This document shows positions 7,230 to 17,646 of a DNA stretch of 64,000 nt, one piece after another; within the stretch, counting starts at the first letter, position 1; the number at the start of each line of letters is the position of its first letter. The DNA comes from Polaribacter tangerinus. GTDB lineage: Bacteria > Bacteroidota > Bacteroidia > Flavobacteriales > Flavobacteriaceae. The notes under the pieces were generated by a model, which was not told where the DNA came from, searched no databases, and saw nothing but the letters and a program-made list of their open reading frames with translations. The stretch spans positions 1,922,001 to 1,986,000 of the forward strand of contig NZ_CP150668.1 in assembly GCF_038024095.1 (NCBI RefSeq), in the 5' to 3' direction. A program made the position numbers and the translations under genes.

Positions 7230-8765
7230 CTATCCTAACCAACCATCTCTATCTAAGCTTCTGTATTGTATTGATTCGGCAATATGATTCGGAGAAATAT
7301 TTTCTGAGTTATCTAAATCTGCAATTGTTCTTGATACTTTTAATATTCTGTCATATGCTCTTGCAGAGAGGTTTAATTTTTCCATAGCATTTTTTAAAAG
7401 AGTTTTACTTTCGTTAGATAGTTTACAATAATTACGTATGTGTTTAACAGACATTTGCGCGTTGTAGTGTACGTTATCTATTTCACGAAATCGTTTAGAT
7501 TGAATATCTCTAGATGCAATTACTCTTTTTCTTATCGATACACTAGATTCTCCTTTTCGTTCTTCTGATAATTTTGCAAAAGGTACAGGGGTTACTTCAA
7601 TATGAATATCTATTCGATCTAATAATGGACCAGATATTTTACTCAAATACCTTTGCATCTCTTGAGGAGAAGAGGTCATTGGTGAGTTTGGATCATTAAA
7701 AAAACCACTCGGACTCGGGTTCATACTAGCTACTAGCATAAAACTACACGGATAAGTTACTGTAAATTTAGCTCTAGAAATTGTTACATCTCTATCTTCT
7801 AGTGGCTGTCTCATTACTTCTAACACGTCTCTTTTAAATTCTGGTAACTCATCTAAAAATAGCACACCGTTATGCGATAGAGAAATTTCTCCTGGTCTTG
7901 GGTATTGTCCACCTCCCACCAAAGCAACATTAGAAATAGTATGATGCGGACTTCTAAACGGTCTTTGATATAAGAGTCCTTCGTTTTTCGTTTTCCCGAC
8001 TACCGAATGAATTTTTGTTGTTTCTAAAGCTTCATGAAGTGTCATAGGAGGTAGAATAGAGGGTAATCTTTTAGCTAACATGGTTTTACCACTTCCTGGA
8101 GGACCAATTAAAATAATATTATGACCACCAGCTGCAGCAATTTCCATACAACGCTTTATAGATTCTTGCCCTTTTACATCCGAAAAATCAAACTCAGGGA
8201 AATCAATATTTTTATCAAATTCTGCTCTTGTATCTACAATGGTAGGAATTATTTTTTCATTAGTATTAAAATGATTGATGACTTCCAAAATATTATCAAC
8301 TCCTAAAACTTCTAAATTATCTACAATTGCCGCTTCTTTAGCATTTTCTTTTGGCAGAATTAAATATTTAAAACCTTCTTCTCTGGCTTTTATGGCAATT
8401 GGTAACGCTCCTCTTATGGGTTGTAAACTTCCGTCTAAAGAAAGTTCTCCCATAATAATATAATCATCAATAGTAGTAGATTTAATTTGATTTGATGCAG
8501 CCAGAATTCCGACAGCCAACGTTAAATCATAGGCAGCACCTTCTTTTCGAATATCAGCAGGTGCCATGTTTATGATGATTTTTTTACCAGGAAGTTTGTA
8601 ATTGTTGTTGTTAAGTGCAGCTGAAATACGATAAGAACTCTCGCTTACTGCTTTGTCTGGTAAACCCACTAAGTGGTAACCAATTCCTTTATCAATATTT
8701 ACTTCAACGGTAATGGTGGTGGCTTCTATGCCAAAAACAGCAGAACCATAGACTTTAACTAGCAT
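7230..8765 (-). CDS. comM: YifB/ComM family Mg-chelatase-like AAA+ ATPase
   Basis: This 511-residue protein is full-length ComM/YifB. The N-terminal Lon-protease-like fold (about 1-170) starts [15 protein letters not shown]. Next comes an AAA+ module with Walker [10 protein letters not shown] near residue 222 and Walker [10 protein letters not shown] near 305. The C-terminal Mg_chelatase_C region ends DRDGWLG. In Gammaproteobacteria ComM is a hexameric branch-migration helicase that helps integrate DNA during natural transformation. The same role here is inference. It is convergent with the tandem small RNAs. A decayed copy of its middle part lies at 9109-9234. Confidence 0.95.
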   Translation of the reverse strand: MLVKVYGSAVFGIEATTITVEVNIDKGIGYHLVGLPDKAVSESSYRISAALNNNNYKLPGKKIIINMAPADIRKEGAAYDLTLAVGILAASNQIKSTTIDDYIIMGELSLDGSLQPIRGALPIAIKAREEGFKYLILPKENAKEAAIVDNLEVLGVDNILEVINHFNTNEKIIPTIVDTRAEFDKNIDFPEFDFSDVKGQESIKRCMEIAAAGGHNIILIGPPGSGKTMLAKRLPSILPPMTLHEALETTKIHSVVGKTKNEGLLYQRPFRSPHHTISNVALVGGGQYPRPGEISLSHNGVLFLDELPEFKRDVLEVMRQPLEDRDVTISRAKFTVTYPCSFMLVASMNPSPSGFFNDPNSPMTSSPQEMQRYLSKISGPLLDRIDIHIEVTPVPFAKLSEERKGESSVSIRKRVIASRDIQSKRFREIDNVHYNAQMSVKHIRNYCKLSNESKTLLKNAMEKLNLSARAYDRILKVSRTIADLDNSENISPNHIAESIQYRSLDRDGWLG

Positions 8766-8930
8766 TTTTTCTTTTTGTTAAATATAGGGAAAAACATTTA
8801 ACTTTAAAGCAAGGTTATTTATTAAAGGAACTTTTTAGTTTTTTTTATTTCTAGTTCTTTTAAATTTATTTTATGTAATTGACTAGCTTTATAATATAAA
8901 TGAGTTTGCAGTTTTCTAATTTTTTTAGTT

Positions 8931-9108
8931 TTAAATAATTTCTTTTAACCTACTAATTTTCATTTTCTTAAACTCAGATATATCAACTTTATATATTCCA
9001 GATGAAGGCTTTTTAGAATACTTATCTTCTCTATATCCCCCAATAATGTACAAAGCATTTTTGTAAAAATGTATATTTGAATTTTTTAAATGAAGATTTA
9101 TATTATAT
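8931..9108 (-). pseudogene. Decayed 3' end of a Kelch-repeat protein gene
   Basis: The 489-bp gap between comM and ppc has no intact gene. On the reverse strand, an open stretch ending at the TAA at 8931-8933 reads NALYIIGGYRED, then SSGIYKVDISEFKKMKI. This looks like the last blade of a Kelch beta-propeller (hydrophobic run followed by GG). It lacks any start and its upstream sequence switches to comM-like sequence at about 9109, so it is a fragment. Bases 8766-8930 show nothing recognisable beyond AT-rich sequence. Confidence 0.5.
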
Positions 9109-9234
9109 TCTGCTCTTGTATTTAATGGTAGGAATTATTTTTTCATTAGCATTAAAATGATTGATGACTTTCAAAATATTATCAACTCCTTAAACTTTTA
9201 AATTATTTACAATAGCCGCTTCTTTAGCATTTTT
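9109..9234 (-). pseudogene. Duplicated internal fragment of comM
   Basis: Bases 9109-9234 match bases 8221-8348 inside comM with only about eight substitutions and a 2-base deletion by hand alignment. The fragment corresponds to the part of ComM just before the ATPase domain and is out of frame, so it is not expressed as protein. It directly abuts the ppc stop codon on one side and the Kelch remnant on the other. It may be a footprint of recombination between comM-adjacent sequences. Confidence 0.8.
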
Positions 9235-9254
9235 TAAAAATAGAATCTGTAAAT

Positions 9255-11834
9255 TTATGCCGAGTTTCTACTAGCATTAATGTTACCAAATAAAGAACGC
9301 ATTACCATTTTTTCATAAATTTCTAATTCGTTAGAGTGATCTTTTTGGGTTTGTAGTTCTTGAATCTTTTTTAAAGCATATTGCTGTATGGTTAAAAGAG
9401 GTAGTACAATTTGTTCTCTAATTTCTATAGATGCTTTTCCTACAGGAAAATTTTCCATAAGCTCTTTATGACCTGCTAATTTTAAAAGTAATCTTTTAGT
9501 GGTTTTATATTCTTCAAAAATTAATTTCCAAAAGTTTCCAAACTCTTCATCTTGCTCCATATAGGCGGTTAACTCAAAAAATGATTTTGTTAAACTCATC
9601 ATACTATTTTCTAGCAATGTTTTAAAAAAGTCTGATGCGTTGTAAAACTCAACTATCTCATCAAACCTATTGGCATCCTCGTATTTTTTTAAAGCAGTTC
9701 CTACTCCAAAAAAGCCTGGCACATTTTGTTTTAGCTGGCTCCAGCTACCAACAAAAGGAATAGCTCTAAGTGCAGAAAAATCTAGGGTTTTAGAACTAGC
9801 TCTTTTACTTGGTCTACTACCAATATTTGTTTTGGCATAGTATTTAAGCGTGCTCATTTTTTCTAAATAAGGTAAAAACTTTGGATGATTTTTAAAATCT
9901 ACATAGGTTTTGTAGCTTGTTTCTGCTAAATCTTCTATAAGTTTTCTATGTGCATCGTTCAGTTGATCTTTAGTAAAAATATCGTTTTTGATTCCTGAGC
10001 TTAGCAACTGTTCTAAATTATATTGAGACGATTTTTCTGTGCCAAAGTTCGAACTAATGGTTTGTCCTTGAACAGTTAATTGAATTTCTTTGTCTTCTAT
10101 GGTTGGTCCTAGAGAAGCATAAAATTGGTGTGTTTTACCACCACCTCTTGCTGGAGGTCCACCACGACCATCAAAGAAAATTACCTCAATATCAAATTCT
10201 CTAGAAACTTTTGTAAGCGCTTCTTTTGCTTTAAAAATTCCCCAATTTGCCATTAAATACCCTCCATCTTTAGTTCCATCAGAAAAACCTAACATTATGG
10301 TTTGCTTATTTTTTCTGTTAGAAAGGTGCTCTCGATAATTCTTATTTGTATAAAGAGTTCTCATTACTGTTTCTGCATTTTGTAAATCGTCTACAGTTTC
10401 AAAAAGAGGAATAATATCTACAGATAGTTCTTTTTTAAAATTACAAAGATTAAGCATAGCAAAGGTTTCCATAACATTTAGTGCTGTTTGGTTATTGCTA
10501 ATTATATACCTGTTAGCACCTCTTTCTCCATTTCTTTGCTGAATTTTTTTCATCGCATACATAGACTCTAATGTTTTAACAGCTATTTTATCTGTCAAAA
10601 TTTCGGGATTAACTGCACCTTTTATTTGCGACAAAACTTTTATTTGTTCGTTTTCGTTTAGGGTTAGATAGTTTTTAGGAAATGTAGTATCTCCTATTCT
10701 ATTTAAATCTTTTATTATTTGCAAAAATGCTTCATGATGAACTCTGCTATCTTGCCTAATGTCTAGTGTAGCAAAATGAAAGCCAAAAATTCTAACTTTA
10801 TTTATAAAGTCATCTAATTCTTCTAAAAATAAAGATTGATGTTTTTCTTCAATTATTGTTCTTGCTTTAGAGAGTTCTTCAAGTAATATTTTTTGAGAAA
10901 AGTTTACTTTAGCATAGCTTTTTACAACGTGTTTGTAAAGTCTTTTTTCTATTCCTGCTAAAATTTCTTGAACACCATCAAATGTAAATCGTCTTTTTAA
11001 GCGTCTTACATCTCTGTAGTAATTTCTTAAAATTGTTTGTCGAAGTCTTTCAGCTACATTTAATGTTATTTCTGTAGTTACAAAAGGATTACCGTCTCTA
11101 TCTCCGCCAGGCCAAAAACCAAGATCTATAATTTCATTATTCATTAAGCCACCATCATAAATATTGTTTTGAATATAGTTGTAAATTTTTGGAACTGAGT
11201 GATAAAATACATGCTCTAAATACCAAATTAAACTAATAGCTTCATCAAACGGAGTAGGCTTTTCTTTTTTGTAGAAAGGTGTTTTACCTAATTGTGCCAG
11301 TAGTTTTTTTATTAAAATTAAATCGTCATTTTGTATGGCTCTGTCTAAGTCTGTTATAATTCCTAAAACCGCACCTGGGTAAAATTGTGTAGGGTGTGCA
11401 GTTAAAACAATTCTCACTTTAAACTCTTCTAAATAGGTTTTTAGTGCTTCTTTTTTGTTGTTCATTAAAGCAATTTCCTTAGAGTTTTCTAGTGTACCAA
11501 TTCCATCCATATTGTTAACTTCTGCAAAAGCAGCATCTTCAATAGCGTCAAACAAAACTACCTGTCTTTCGATATATTGAATAAAACGAAAAAGTAAATC
11601 CTTTTTTTCTTTTTCTGATGGATTTTCTTGATATTTATCAAAAAAGGTTGTTATAATTTCTGTAGGATTTTTGCCTTCTTCAAAACCTTTTTTACAGACT
11701 TCATGAAACAAAGGAAGTAACACTCCTGTATTGTTTATAGAGTCGAAAGGAAGTGTCATAAATACACTGTTGTAAATTTGATATTTAGACAATACATTTT
11801 CGTTAAATCGTGAAAGTTTTGGTAACGCTGCCAT
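9255..11834 (-). CDS. ppc: Phosphoenolpyruvate carboxylase
   Basis: This 859-residue PEPC adds bicarbonate to phosphoenolpyruvate to form oxaloacetate, the anaplerotic feed of the TCA cycle. Conserved catalytic stretches are visible: VRIVLTAHPTQFYPGAV near residue 140 with the essential His, GFWPGGDRDGNPFVT near 240, GFSDGTKDGGYLMANW near 525, and FFDGRGGPPARGGGKTH near 558. The C-terminus SLFGNINASRNSA replaces the usual QNTG-type ending. Length is typical of bacterial PEPC. It is transcribed alone, with 238 bp of AT-rich gap before it. Confidence 0.97.
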   Translation of the reverse strand: MAALPKLSRFNENVLSKYQIYNSVFMTLPFDSINNTGVLLPLFHEVCKKGFEEGKNPTEIITTFFDKYQENPSEKEKKDLLFRFIQYIERQVVLFDAIEDAAFAEVNNMDGIGTLENSKEIALMNNKKEALKTYLEEFKVRIVLTAHPTQFYPGAVLGIITDLDRAIQNDDLILIKKLLAQLGKTPFYKKEKPTPFDEAISLIWYLEHVFYHSVPKIYNYIQNNIYDGGLMNNEIIDLGFWPGGDRDGNPFVTTEITLNVAERLRQTILRNYYRDVRRLKRRFTFDGVQEILAGIEKRLYKHVVKSYAKVNFSQKILLEELSKARTIIEEKHQSLFLEELDDFINKVRIFGFHFATLDIRQDSRVHHEAFLQIIKDLNRIGDTTFPKNYLTLNENEQIKVLSQIKGAVNPEILTDKIAVKTLESMYAMKKIQQRNGERGANRYIISNNQTALNVMETFAMLNLCNFKKELSVDIIPLFETVDDLQNAETVMRTLYTNKNYREHLSNRKNKQTIMLGFSDGTKDGGYLMANWGIFKAKEALTKVSREFDIEVIFFDGRGGPPARGGGKTHQFYASLGPTIEDKEIQLTVQGQTISSNFGTEKSSQYNLEQLLSSGIKNDIFTKDQLNDAHRKLIEDLAETSYKTYVDFKNHPKFLPYLEKMSTLKYYAKTNIGSRPSKRASSKTLDFSALRAIPFVGSWSQLKQNVPGFFGVGTALKKYEDANRFDEIVEFYNASDFFKTLLENSMMSLTKSFFELTAYMEQDEEFGNFWKLIFEEYKTTKRLLLKLAGHKELMENFPVGKASIEIREQIVLPLLTIQQYALKKIQELQTQKDHSNELEIYEKMVMRSLFGNINASRNSA

Positions 11835-12072
11835 GGATGTAATTTTAGTGTGAAATTACAATTTTTTCAACTTTTTAAAAGCACGTTTTTACAAATAATA
11901 GGGTGTTTTTTTACGAAAACGATATAAATTTAAATTAAAATTTAACAAATTATTATAGTTAGTTAAATTTTGTTGATTATTTAATTTTAAAGACAAATTT
12001 TAAGAATTCCATAATGCCAAAATATACCCTTAAATTTTGTTGTTAAGGCTTTCTGAAATATAAAAAAGGTTA

Positions 12073-12432
12073 TTATATGGCTGGTGGAATGCATTGCAAG
12101 TTCCAACGAGTAGGATCGTATTTTACCAAGAAATCTTTTAGAAAATTATTGTTTTGATAACTATTGTAATCATCGTAAATAAATTTAGAGGGAGTTTTAT
12201 GTATATCTGATATATTAAAAGAGGCCCTGTTTAGGGCAATATCAATTTGATTAACATAAACAAAATCAATTTTTTTTAGCTTCTGTATATTTTTAATCAC
12301 CGGAAAATCATAATAATTTTGACTTAAAGAAAAAGTGTAAATACTTATTGGTTTTATGGCATTTCTTTTTTGAGCGTTTATAGAAAAGCTTATCATAAAT
12401 AGTAACAAAATACGTAGGGTTTTTACAATCAT
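12073..12432 (-). CDS. Small secreted protein of unknown function
   Basis: This is a 119-residue protein with a clear type I signal peptide: a basic start, the hydrophobic run LRILLLFMISFSI and cleavage after NAQ at about residue 20, the usual flavobacterial SINAQ ending. The mature part is about 99 residues, polar and rich in Asn, Ile and Tyr. It ends in WNLQCIPPAI with a single cysteine. I recognise no domain. It stands 66 bp upstream of dsbD, possibly in the same transcript. The gene call is supported by the signal peptide and by lack of overlap with other genes. Confidence 0.6.
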   Translation of the reverse strand: MIVKTLRILLLFMISFSINAQKRNAIKPISIYTFSLSQNYYDFPVIKNIQKLKKIDFVYVNQIDIALNRASFNISDIHKTPSKFIYDDYNSYQNNNFLKDFLVKYDPTRWNLQCIPPAI

Positions 12433-12498
12433 TTCCTCTAAATTATTTGTTTAAAGTTACTTAATTATCGTAAGATTTACAAGCAAAATATACAAAAT

Positions 12499-14469
12499 TT
12501 ATTTTTTAAAATTATTGTAACTCTCTATAAGCCAGTTTAAATAGGTTTCTTTATCTGTATATTGTTGTGGTATATTTAAAATTTCTAAATTGCTAGTAAG
12601 TGTTATATAGTAGGGCTGAGAGGCGTTCTTAAAATTTATAACCTGAAAAGTAGACCATTTATCTCCATATGTTATAATTTTTTTGAGATTTCCATTGGCT
12701 TTCTTAAAGTGAAACTGCTCTGCAGCTGGAAGTTCTTTTTCGTTATCATCTACATATAAAGAAATTAAGATATAGTTATTTTTTAAAATAGTATATACCT
12801 CAGGATCACTCCATACATTTTCTTCCATTTTTCTACAGTTTACACATGCCCAGCCAGTAAAGTCTAATAAAATTGGTTTTTTTGCTTTTTTGGCTGCTTG
12901 TATTCCTTTTTCAAAATCTTTATAACAGTCTAACCCTAACGGGCAATCAGATTTTGTTTCGTATATACTATAAAATTGTGGCGGTGGAAATCCGCTTAAT
13001 AAACTTAAATTCCAGGTAGGTGTTTTAAATGTTCCTGGAATTAAATAAACAACAAAAGCAATAACCATTACACCAAATGAAATTCTAAAAAACGATAGTT
13101 TTTTTATGGGTGAATCGTGCGGAAATTTTAGTTTTCCGAAAATATAGAGAGCTAAAGCTGCAAAAATGACTATCCAAATTCCAATAAAAATTTCTCTTTT
13201 AAAAATACCCCAATGACCAACTAAGTCTGAATTAGATAGAAATTTAAATGCAAAAGCCAATTCTAAGAAGCCTAAAATTACTTTTGTAGTGTTTAACCAA
13301 CCGCCAGATTTCGGTAAAGAATTTAGCCAACTAGGAAATAAAGCAAACAAAGCAAATGGTAATGCAAGTGCTACCCCAAAGCCAGTCATACCGGCGGTTA
13401 ATTGATTTGCAGTGTCTCCACTTGCAGACAAAGATCCAGCTAATAAAGAACCTAAAATAGGGCCTGTACAAGAAAAAGAAACGATGGCCAACGTTAGTGC
13501 CATAAAAAAGGTTCCGGCTATTCCTCCAATATTAGAAGCATTATCCATTTTATTACCCCAAGAACTCGGTAATGTTATTTCATAAAAGCCAAAAAAGGAA
13601 CCAGCAAAAAATACCAATATCACAAAAAAGAACCCATTTAGCCATACATTTGTAGAAATTGCATTTAAAATACTAGGGTCTAAACCATCTATTAAATGAA
13701 AAGGAACACTTAGTAATATATAGGTTATTACTATAAAAACTCCGTAAAGTATTGCATTAAAAATTCCGCTACGCCTATTTTTAGATTGTTTGGTAAAAAA
13801 TGAAACCGTTAGTGGTATCATAGGAAAAACACAAGGAGTTAAAAGAGCTAGGAGTCCGCCAATAAATCCTAAAATAAAAATATTAAAAAGAGTACTTTCA
13901 GAATCCTTTTCTGCTTTTTTATCAATATTTAAAAGGGCTGTATTTTGAAGTTTAAGTATAAGCTGCTCCGTTAATTTTTTACTTTTTTCATCTAAAGTAA
14001 CTTCCTCTTTTTTAATAGATGTTCCGTTTAAAGAAAAAGAGTAAATATCGTCGAATTGTATGCAGGCTGTTTCACAAACTTGACCAAATAAATTTAATTT
14101 AACTTGCGTAATACGCTTGTTTGTTAGCTTTATTTCTTGAACAAGGGTAGCGGTTTCTTTAAAAATTATTTCTTCCTTTTCCCAAACATCAGAATATTTT
14201 TTAACGGTTTTACTTTCTTTAGCTTTGCCTATAAGTTCAAAGCCAGTTTCACCCTCTGGTATAGAAATTACCAATGGTAACGATGCATTTTCTGGGTTAT
14301 ACTGAGAAAAAACATACCAATTTTCTAATATTTTACCTTTAAAAATTAATTGGAATGTAGAGTCGGTTATTTTTTCGACACTAGTTTTCCAAACTACAGG
14401 GTTTTTTGGTGTTTGAGAAAATGAACAAAGCACTACAAAAAATAATAAGATAGGAAGTAATTTTTTCAT
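12499..14469 (-). CDS. dsbD: DsbD-type thiol:disulfide interchange protein
   Basis: This 656-residue membrane protein carries electrons from cytosolic thioredoxin across the inner membrane to reduce periplasmic disulfides. Domain order: signal peptide (cleaved after CSFSQ, about residue 19), DsbD-alpha Ig-like domain to about residue 150 with the CETAC pair, and an eight-helix CcdA-like core at about residues 195-480 with TPCVFPM and CTGP. The C-terminal thioredoxin domain has FTGWACVNCRKME with a CVNC active site near residue 545. All three cysteine pairs needed for the relay are present. It follows tilS by 38 bp on the same strand. Confidence 0.93.
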   Translation of the reverse strand: MKKLLPILLFFVVLCSFSQTPKNPVVWKTSVEKITDSTFQLIFKGKILENWYVFSQYNPENASLPLVISIPEGETGFELIGKAKESKTVKKYSDVWEKEEIIFKETATLVQEIKLTNKRITQVKLNLFGQVCETACIQFDDIYSFSLNGTSIKKEEVTLDEKSKKLTEQLILKLQNTALLNIDKKAEKDSESTLFNIFILGFIGGLLALLTPCVFPMIPLTVSFFTKQSKNRRSGIFNAILYGVFIVITYILLSVPFHLIDGLDPSILNAISTNVWLNGFFFVILVFFAGSFFGFYEITLPSSWGNKMDNASNIGGIAGTFFMALTLAIVSFSCTGPILGSLLAGSLSASGDTANQLTAGMTGFGVALALPFALFALFPSWLNSLPKSGGWLNTTKVILGFLELAFAFKFLSNSDLVGHWGIFKREIFIGIWIVIFAALALYIFGKLKFPHDSPIKKLSFFRISFGVMVIAFVVYLIPGTFKTPTWNLSLLSGFPPPQFYSIYETKSDCPLGLDCYKDFEKGIQAAKKAKKPILLDFTGWACVNCRKMEENVWSDPEVYTILKNNYILISLYVDDNEKELPAAEQFHFKKANGNLKKIITYGDKWSTFQVINFKNASQPYYITLTSNLEILNIPQQYTDKETYLNWLIESYNNFKK

Positions 14470-14507
14470 TAAATCTTTGGTTTGATGTAAAGATATTATT
14501 TATCAAT

Positions 14508-15809
14508 TTATTTTGTAACTATTTGTAAGATATTAGTACTTTTTTTAACACTAAATCTTTTGTCTTGCCTTTTTCCAATTACCCAAATAATATCGTTGTT
14601 ATTTGAACATAATAACCACAATTGTTGTTTTTCTATCAGAGACATTTTTTCGTCTTTAAAATATTTACTTAGTTTCTTTTTTCCTTGCATTCCTTCTGGG
14701 AAAAAAAAGTCGCCATTTTTCCATTTTCTAATAATTAAAGGATATTTTAGAGATGTTTTATCTACAAATATAGTATGTACATTTTTTTTAGAAGTATTGG
14801 TTACTTCCTTAAAATTTAGATGAATTGGTAATGTAATTTCTGCAATATTATTAGGAATGTAATACGAGGTTTCTTGGGTTGTTTTAAAGTTTCTGCTGGT
14901 TAATAATAAAAAATCTCTGTCTTTTAAGAGTTGGTGACTTTCAGACAAAACGTGTTTTCCTGACTGTGCAGTTAGTAATTCATATACATCATTCCATGCT
15001 GTAAAATGATATTTTTTTAACAACTCAAATAAATACGATTTCGGATTTTCTAGTTTTTTAATTTTAGCAATATTTAATTTTAAAATCCCTTCTTTTTCAC
15101 TAATTACTTCTTTTGAAATATCACTTATTTTATCTTCTACAATTTGTTTACTTTCCTTTAAATTTGAGATAGTTTTTGCAAAAGATGTAAGTAAATTCGG
15201 GTTTATTTCCTTTAACGTTGGTACCACTTTATGCCTTATTTTATTACGCACATATTTGGTTGTTGCATTGCTTTTATCTTCACGCCAAGTGATATGGTTT
15301 TTTGTTGCAAATGCAGTGATTTCTTCTCGAGAAAATGGTAATAACGGACGGATAATAGATCCGTTTTTTTCTGGTATTCCTGTAAATCCATCCAAACCAG
15401 AACCACGTGTTAAGTTGATTAAAAAGGTTTCTAAATTGTCATCTGCGTGATGAGCGGTAATTAAATAATCGAAATGATTTGCAGTTATTAATTCTTTAAA
15501 CCATCTATATCTTAGCTCTCTTGCTGCCAACTGAATAGAGCCTTTAGCGTTAATTTTTATAGAAGTTGCATGAGTTTTTAGATTTAGTTTTTTGCCTAAT
15601 TTTTTTACAAATTCTTCATCTAAATCACTTTCTTTATCTCGTAAATGAAAGTTGCAATGTGCCAATAATATGGTGTATTCTTTTAGTAAAAAAAACAGGT
15701 GAGTAAGTACAACAGAGTCTATGCCTCCCGAAATAGCAATTCCTATCTTTTTTCCTTTCAAATACGGAAAATTGTTATCAATATGTTTTTTAAATTCAGA
15801 CAACATCAT
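14508..15809 (-). CDS. tilS: tRNA(Ile)-lysidine synthase
   Basis: This 433-residue protein adds lysine to C34 of tRNA-Ile(CAU) so that it reads AUA instead of AUG, an essential ATP-using step. The PP-loop SGGIDSVV sits near residue 27, with LAHCNFHLRDKESDLDE and TAHHADDNLETFLINL downstream. The C-terminal domain (from about 350, IRKWKNGDFFFPEGMQGKK) matches the TilS substrate-binding region. It lies in a leftward run with pabB, a 79-residue protein and dsbD. Confidence 0.95.
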   Translation of the reverse strand: MMLSEFKKHIDNNFPYLKGKKIGIAISGGIDSVVLTHLFFLLKEYTILLAHCNFHLRDKESDLDEEFVKKLGKKLNLKTHATSIKINAKGSIQLAARELRYRWFKELITANHFDYLITAHHADDNLETFLINLTRGSGLDGFTGIPEKNGSIIRPLLPFSREEITAFATKNHITWREDKSNATTKYVRNKIRHKVVPTLKEINPNLLTSFAKTISNLKESKQIVEDKISDISKEVISEKEGILKLNIAKIKKLENPKSYLFELLKKYHFTAWNDVYELLTAQSGKHVLSESHQLLKDRDFLLLTSRNFKTTQETSYYIPNNIAEITLPIHLNFKEVTNTSKKNVHTIFVDKTSLKYPLIIRKWKNGDFFFPEGMQGKKKLSKYFKDEKMSLIEKQQLWLLCSNNNDIIWVIGKRQDKRFSVKKSTNILQIVTK

Positions 15810-15881
15810 TCTTCAAAAATAAGGAATTAACTAGAATTAAGCATTAGTTTTTTGGTAGCTGTACCTTCTATTAATTTATTG

Positions 15882-16121
15882 TTATTGGCTATTTTTTTGA
15901 AGCCAAGTTTTTATTTCTTTTCGTAAAGACACTTCTGGTTTTGGCATCGGAATGGTGTTGCCAAATTGTTTACTTCTATTAAATTTAGAGTATATTATTT
16001 TTAATTGTTTCCATTCTGTTGGATATAATTTTAAAAACGAATTAAAAATACGCTGCTCTGTTGGTTTTTCCGATAAATTTTCTGCTATTTTTTTAAAGCA
16101 TTCTTGTCTGTCGATAATCAT
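15882..16121 (-). CDS. Small conserved-looking protein of unknown function
   Basis: This is a 79-residue protein with no signal peptide or membrane segment. It is helical and basic, with the pattern TEQRIFNSFLKLYPTEWKQL and a C-terminal LRKEIKTWLQKN. It begins 15 bp after the pabB stop and precedes tilS by 72 bp on the same strand, so it is almost certainly in that transcript. I do not recognise a family. The tight spacing and good coding character support it as a real gene. Confidence 0.65.
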   Translation of the reverse strand: MIIDRQECFKKIAENLSEKPTEQRIFNSFLKLYPTEWKQLKIIYSKFNRSKQFGNTIPMPKPEVSLRKEIKTWLQKNSQ

Positions 16122-16136
16122 ATGATAATCATATTT

Positions 16137-17456
16137 TTATTTGTTCTTGCTATTTAGCAGAGCGTTTTTCATTGCTTTTGCTTTTAGTAAACATTCTTCA
16201 AATTCTTTATTTCCACTCGATTTTATTGTAATGGCGCTGCCTACAGAAAAAGAAGTATATTTTTTTTCTTCATTATAAAGAATACTTCTTATTACAACAT
16301 TAAAATCGAAATCGCCGTTCGGTAAAAAATACCCGATAGCACCAGAATATAAACCTCGCTTTGTTTCTTCTATGTTTTCTATTATTTTCATAGCAGATAT
16401 TTTAGGAGCACCAGTCATACTGCCCATCGGAAAAGTATCTTTTAGAATTGTAATTGGATGCGTATCTTTTTCAATTTCCGAAACTACGGTAGAAATCATT
16501 TGATGCACCTGTTTAAAGGCATATACTTTACATAATTCTTCTACTTTTACAGAACCCTTTTTAGCAGTTTTAGAGAGGTCGTTTCTTACTAAATCTACAA
16601 TCATTACATTTTCTGCACGTTCTTTTATATCGGTAGACAGATCAACAGCAATCTTTGCATCTTCTACAGCAGTTATTTGTCTTTTTGCAGTTCCTTTAAT
16701 TGGCTGAGAAATTATTTTTGTTCCTTCTTTTTTAAGGTATCTTTCTGGAGATGCACACAAAGCATACTGATGTTCTATTTTTAAAAATGATGCAAATGGA
16801 GGCTCAGAAATTTCATTTAAATGTTGATACACATCTACAGGATTTATAGTGGTATTTTCGATATAAAACTCCTGACAAAAATTGGCTTCATAAATATCGC
16901 CTCTTTGAATGTGTTTTAAAATATCTGTAACTTTACGATAGTATTGTTTTTTGTTAATACGAGCCTTAATCTCGATATCATTTTTTAACTTTTTGTCGTT
17001 TTGCAAAGAACCTACTATATGAAGCGAGCAAATTTCATTAAAGTCATGTTCAATTTCATCTGCTACCATCTGTAAATAATGAAACTCTAGGGTATTGTCT
17101 TTTATGAAAATTATTTTTTGAGGTTGAAAAAAGTATAAATCGGCAAATTGAAGGCCATCAAAATTATTAGAAGTTAATTTTTCTGAATCATTTTTAACAT
17201 CATAAGAAATGTACCCAAAAATATAGTCTTTTGTAATGGTTTGATATTCTTCTAACTTGGCAAATGCCTTCGAAAAATCTGTTTTTATTGCTGTAAATTC
17301 CTCTACTGCTAGTCCGCAATTAAAATTACTATATTTTTGTTGGTAGTTGTTACTATCTAACCAAATAGCAGTATCAAATTGCTGCCCCCAACGAAGAAGC
17401 TGTTCTTTAAAATTTGGTAAATTACCTATAGAAAAAGTACGAATTGTTCTTTGCAT
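16137..17456 (-). CDS. pabB: Aminodeoxychorismate synthase component I
   Basis: This 439-residue chorismate-binding enzyme turns chorismate plus ammonia into 4-amino-4-deoxychorismate for folate synthesis. Conserved stretches are GDIYEANFCQEFYIE near residue 185, PERYLKKEGTKIISQPIKGT near 270, and FPMGSMTGAPKISAMKIIE near 340. The PIKGT motif, with the lysine shared by PabB and anthranilate synthases, supports PabB rather than isochorismate synthase. No glutamine amidotransferase partner (pabA) is in the window. A -7 box lies nine bases before the start, so the leader is very short. Confidence 0.9.
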   Translation of the reverse strand: MQRTIRTFSIGNLPNFKEQLLRWGQQFDTAIWLDSNNYQQKYSNFNCGLAVEEFTAIKTDFSKAFAKLEEYQTITKDYIFGYISYDVKNDSEKLTSNNFDGLQFADLYFFQPQKIIFIKDNTLEFHYLQMVADEIEHDFNEICSLHIVGSLQNDKKLKNDIEIKARINKKQYYRKVTDILKHIQRGDIYEANFCQEFYIENTTINPVDVYQHLNEISEPPFASFLKIEHQYALCASPERYLKKEGTKIISQPIKGTAKRQITAVEDAKIAVDLSTDIKERAENVMIVDLVRNDLSKTAKKGSVKVEELCKVYAFKQVHQMISTVVSEIEKDTHPITILKDTFPMGSMTGAPKISAMKIIENIEETKRGLYSGAIGYFLPNGDFDFNVVIRSILYNEEKKYTSFSVGSAITIKSSGNKEFEECLLKAKAMKNALLNSKNK

Positions 17457-17464
17457 ATCTTTCG

Positions 17465-17472
17465 CAAAAATA
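17465..17472 (-). promoter_or_regulatory. -7 box of the pabB promoter (reverse strand)
   Basis: On the reverse strand this reads TATTTTTG, matching TAnnTTTG. It lies only nine bases from the pabB ATG, which predicts a nearly leaderless transcript. Confidence 0.45.
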
Positions 17473-17574
17473 CAATACTTCTTGTATAGATATTATTATT
17501 TTATAAATTAAAATGTTTTGTAAAAAGGAAGTCGATTATGCGTTTTAAAACATATATTTTTAATACATTGTTTC

Positions 17575-17611
17575 ACAAAAAAAAATAGCAACCTAATTAA
17601 GATTGCTATTT
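17575..17611 (-). terminator. Intrinsic terminator of lpd
   Basis: On the reverse strand AAATAGCAA pairs with TTGCTATTT and is followed by a long T run, 36 bases after the lpd stop. Confidence 0.8.
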
Positions 17612-17646
17612 ATAAATTGTCTTTTTATTTTAATCGAAAAAATAAT

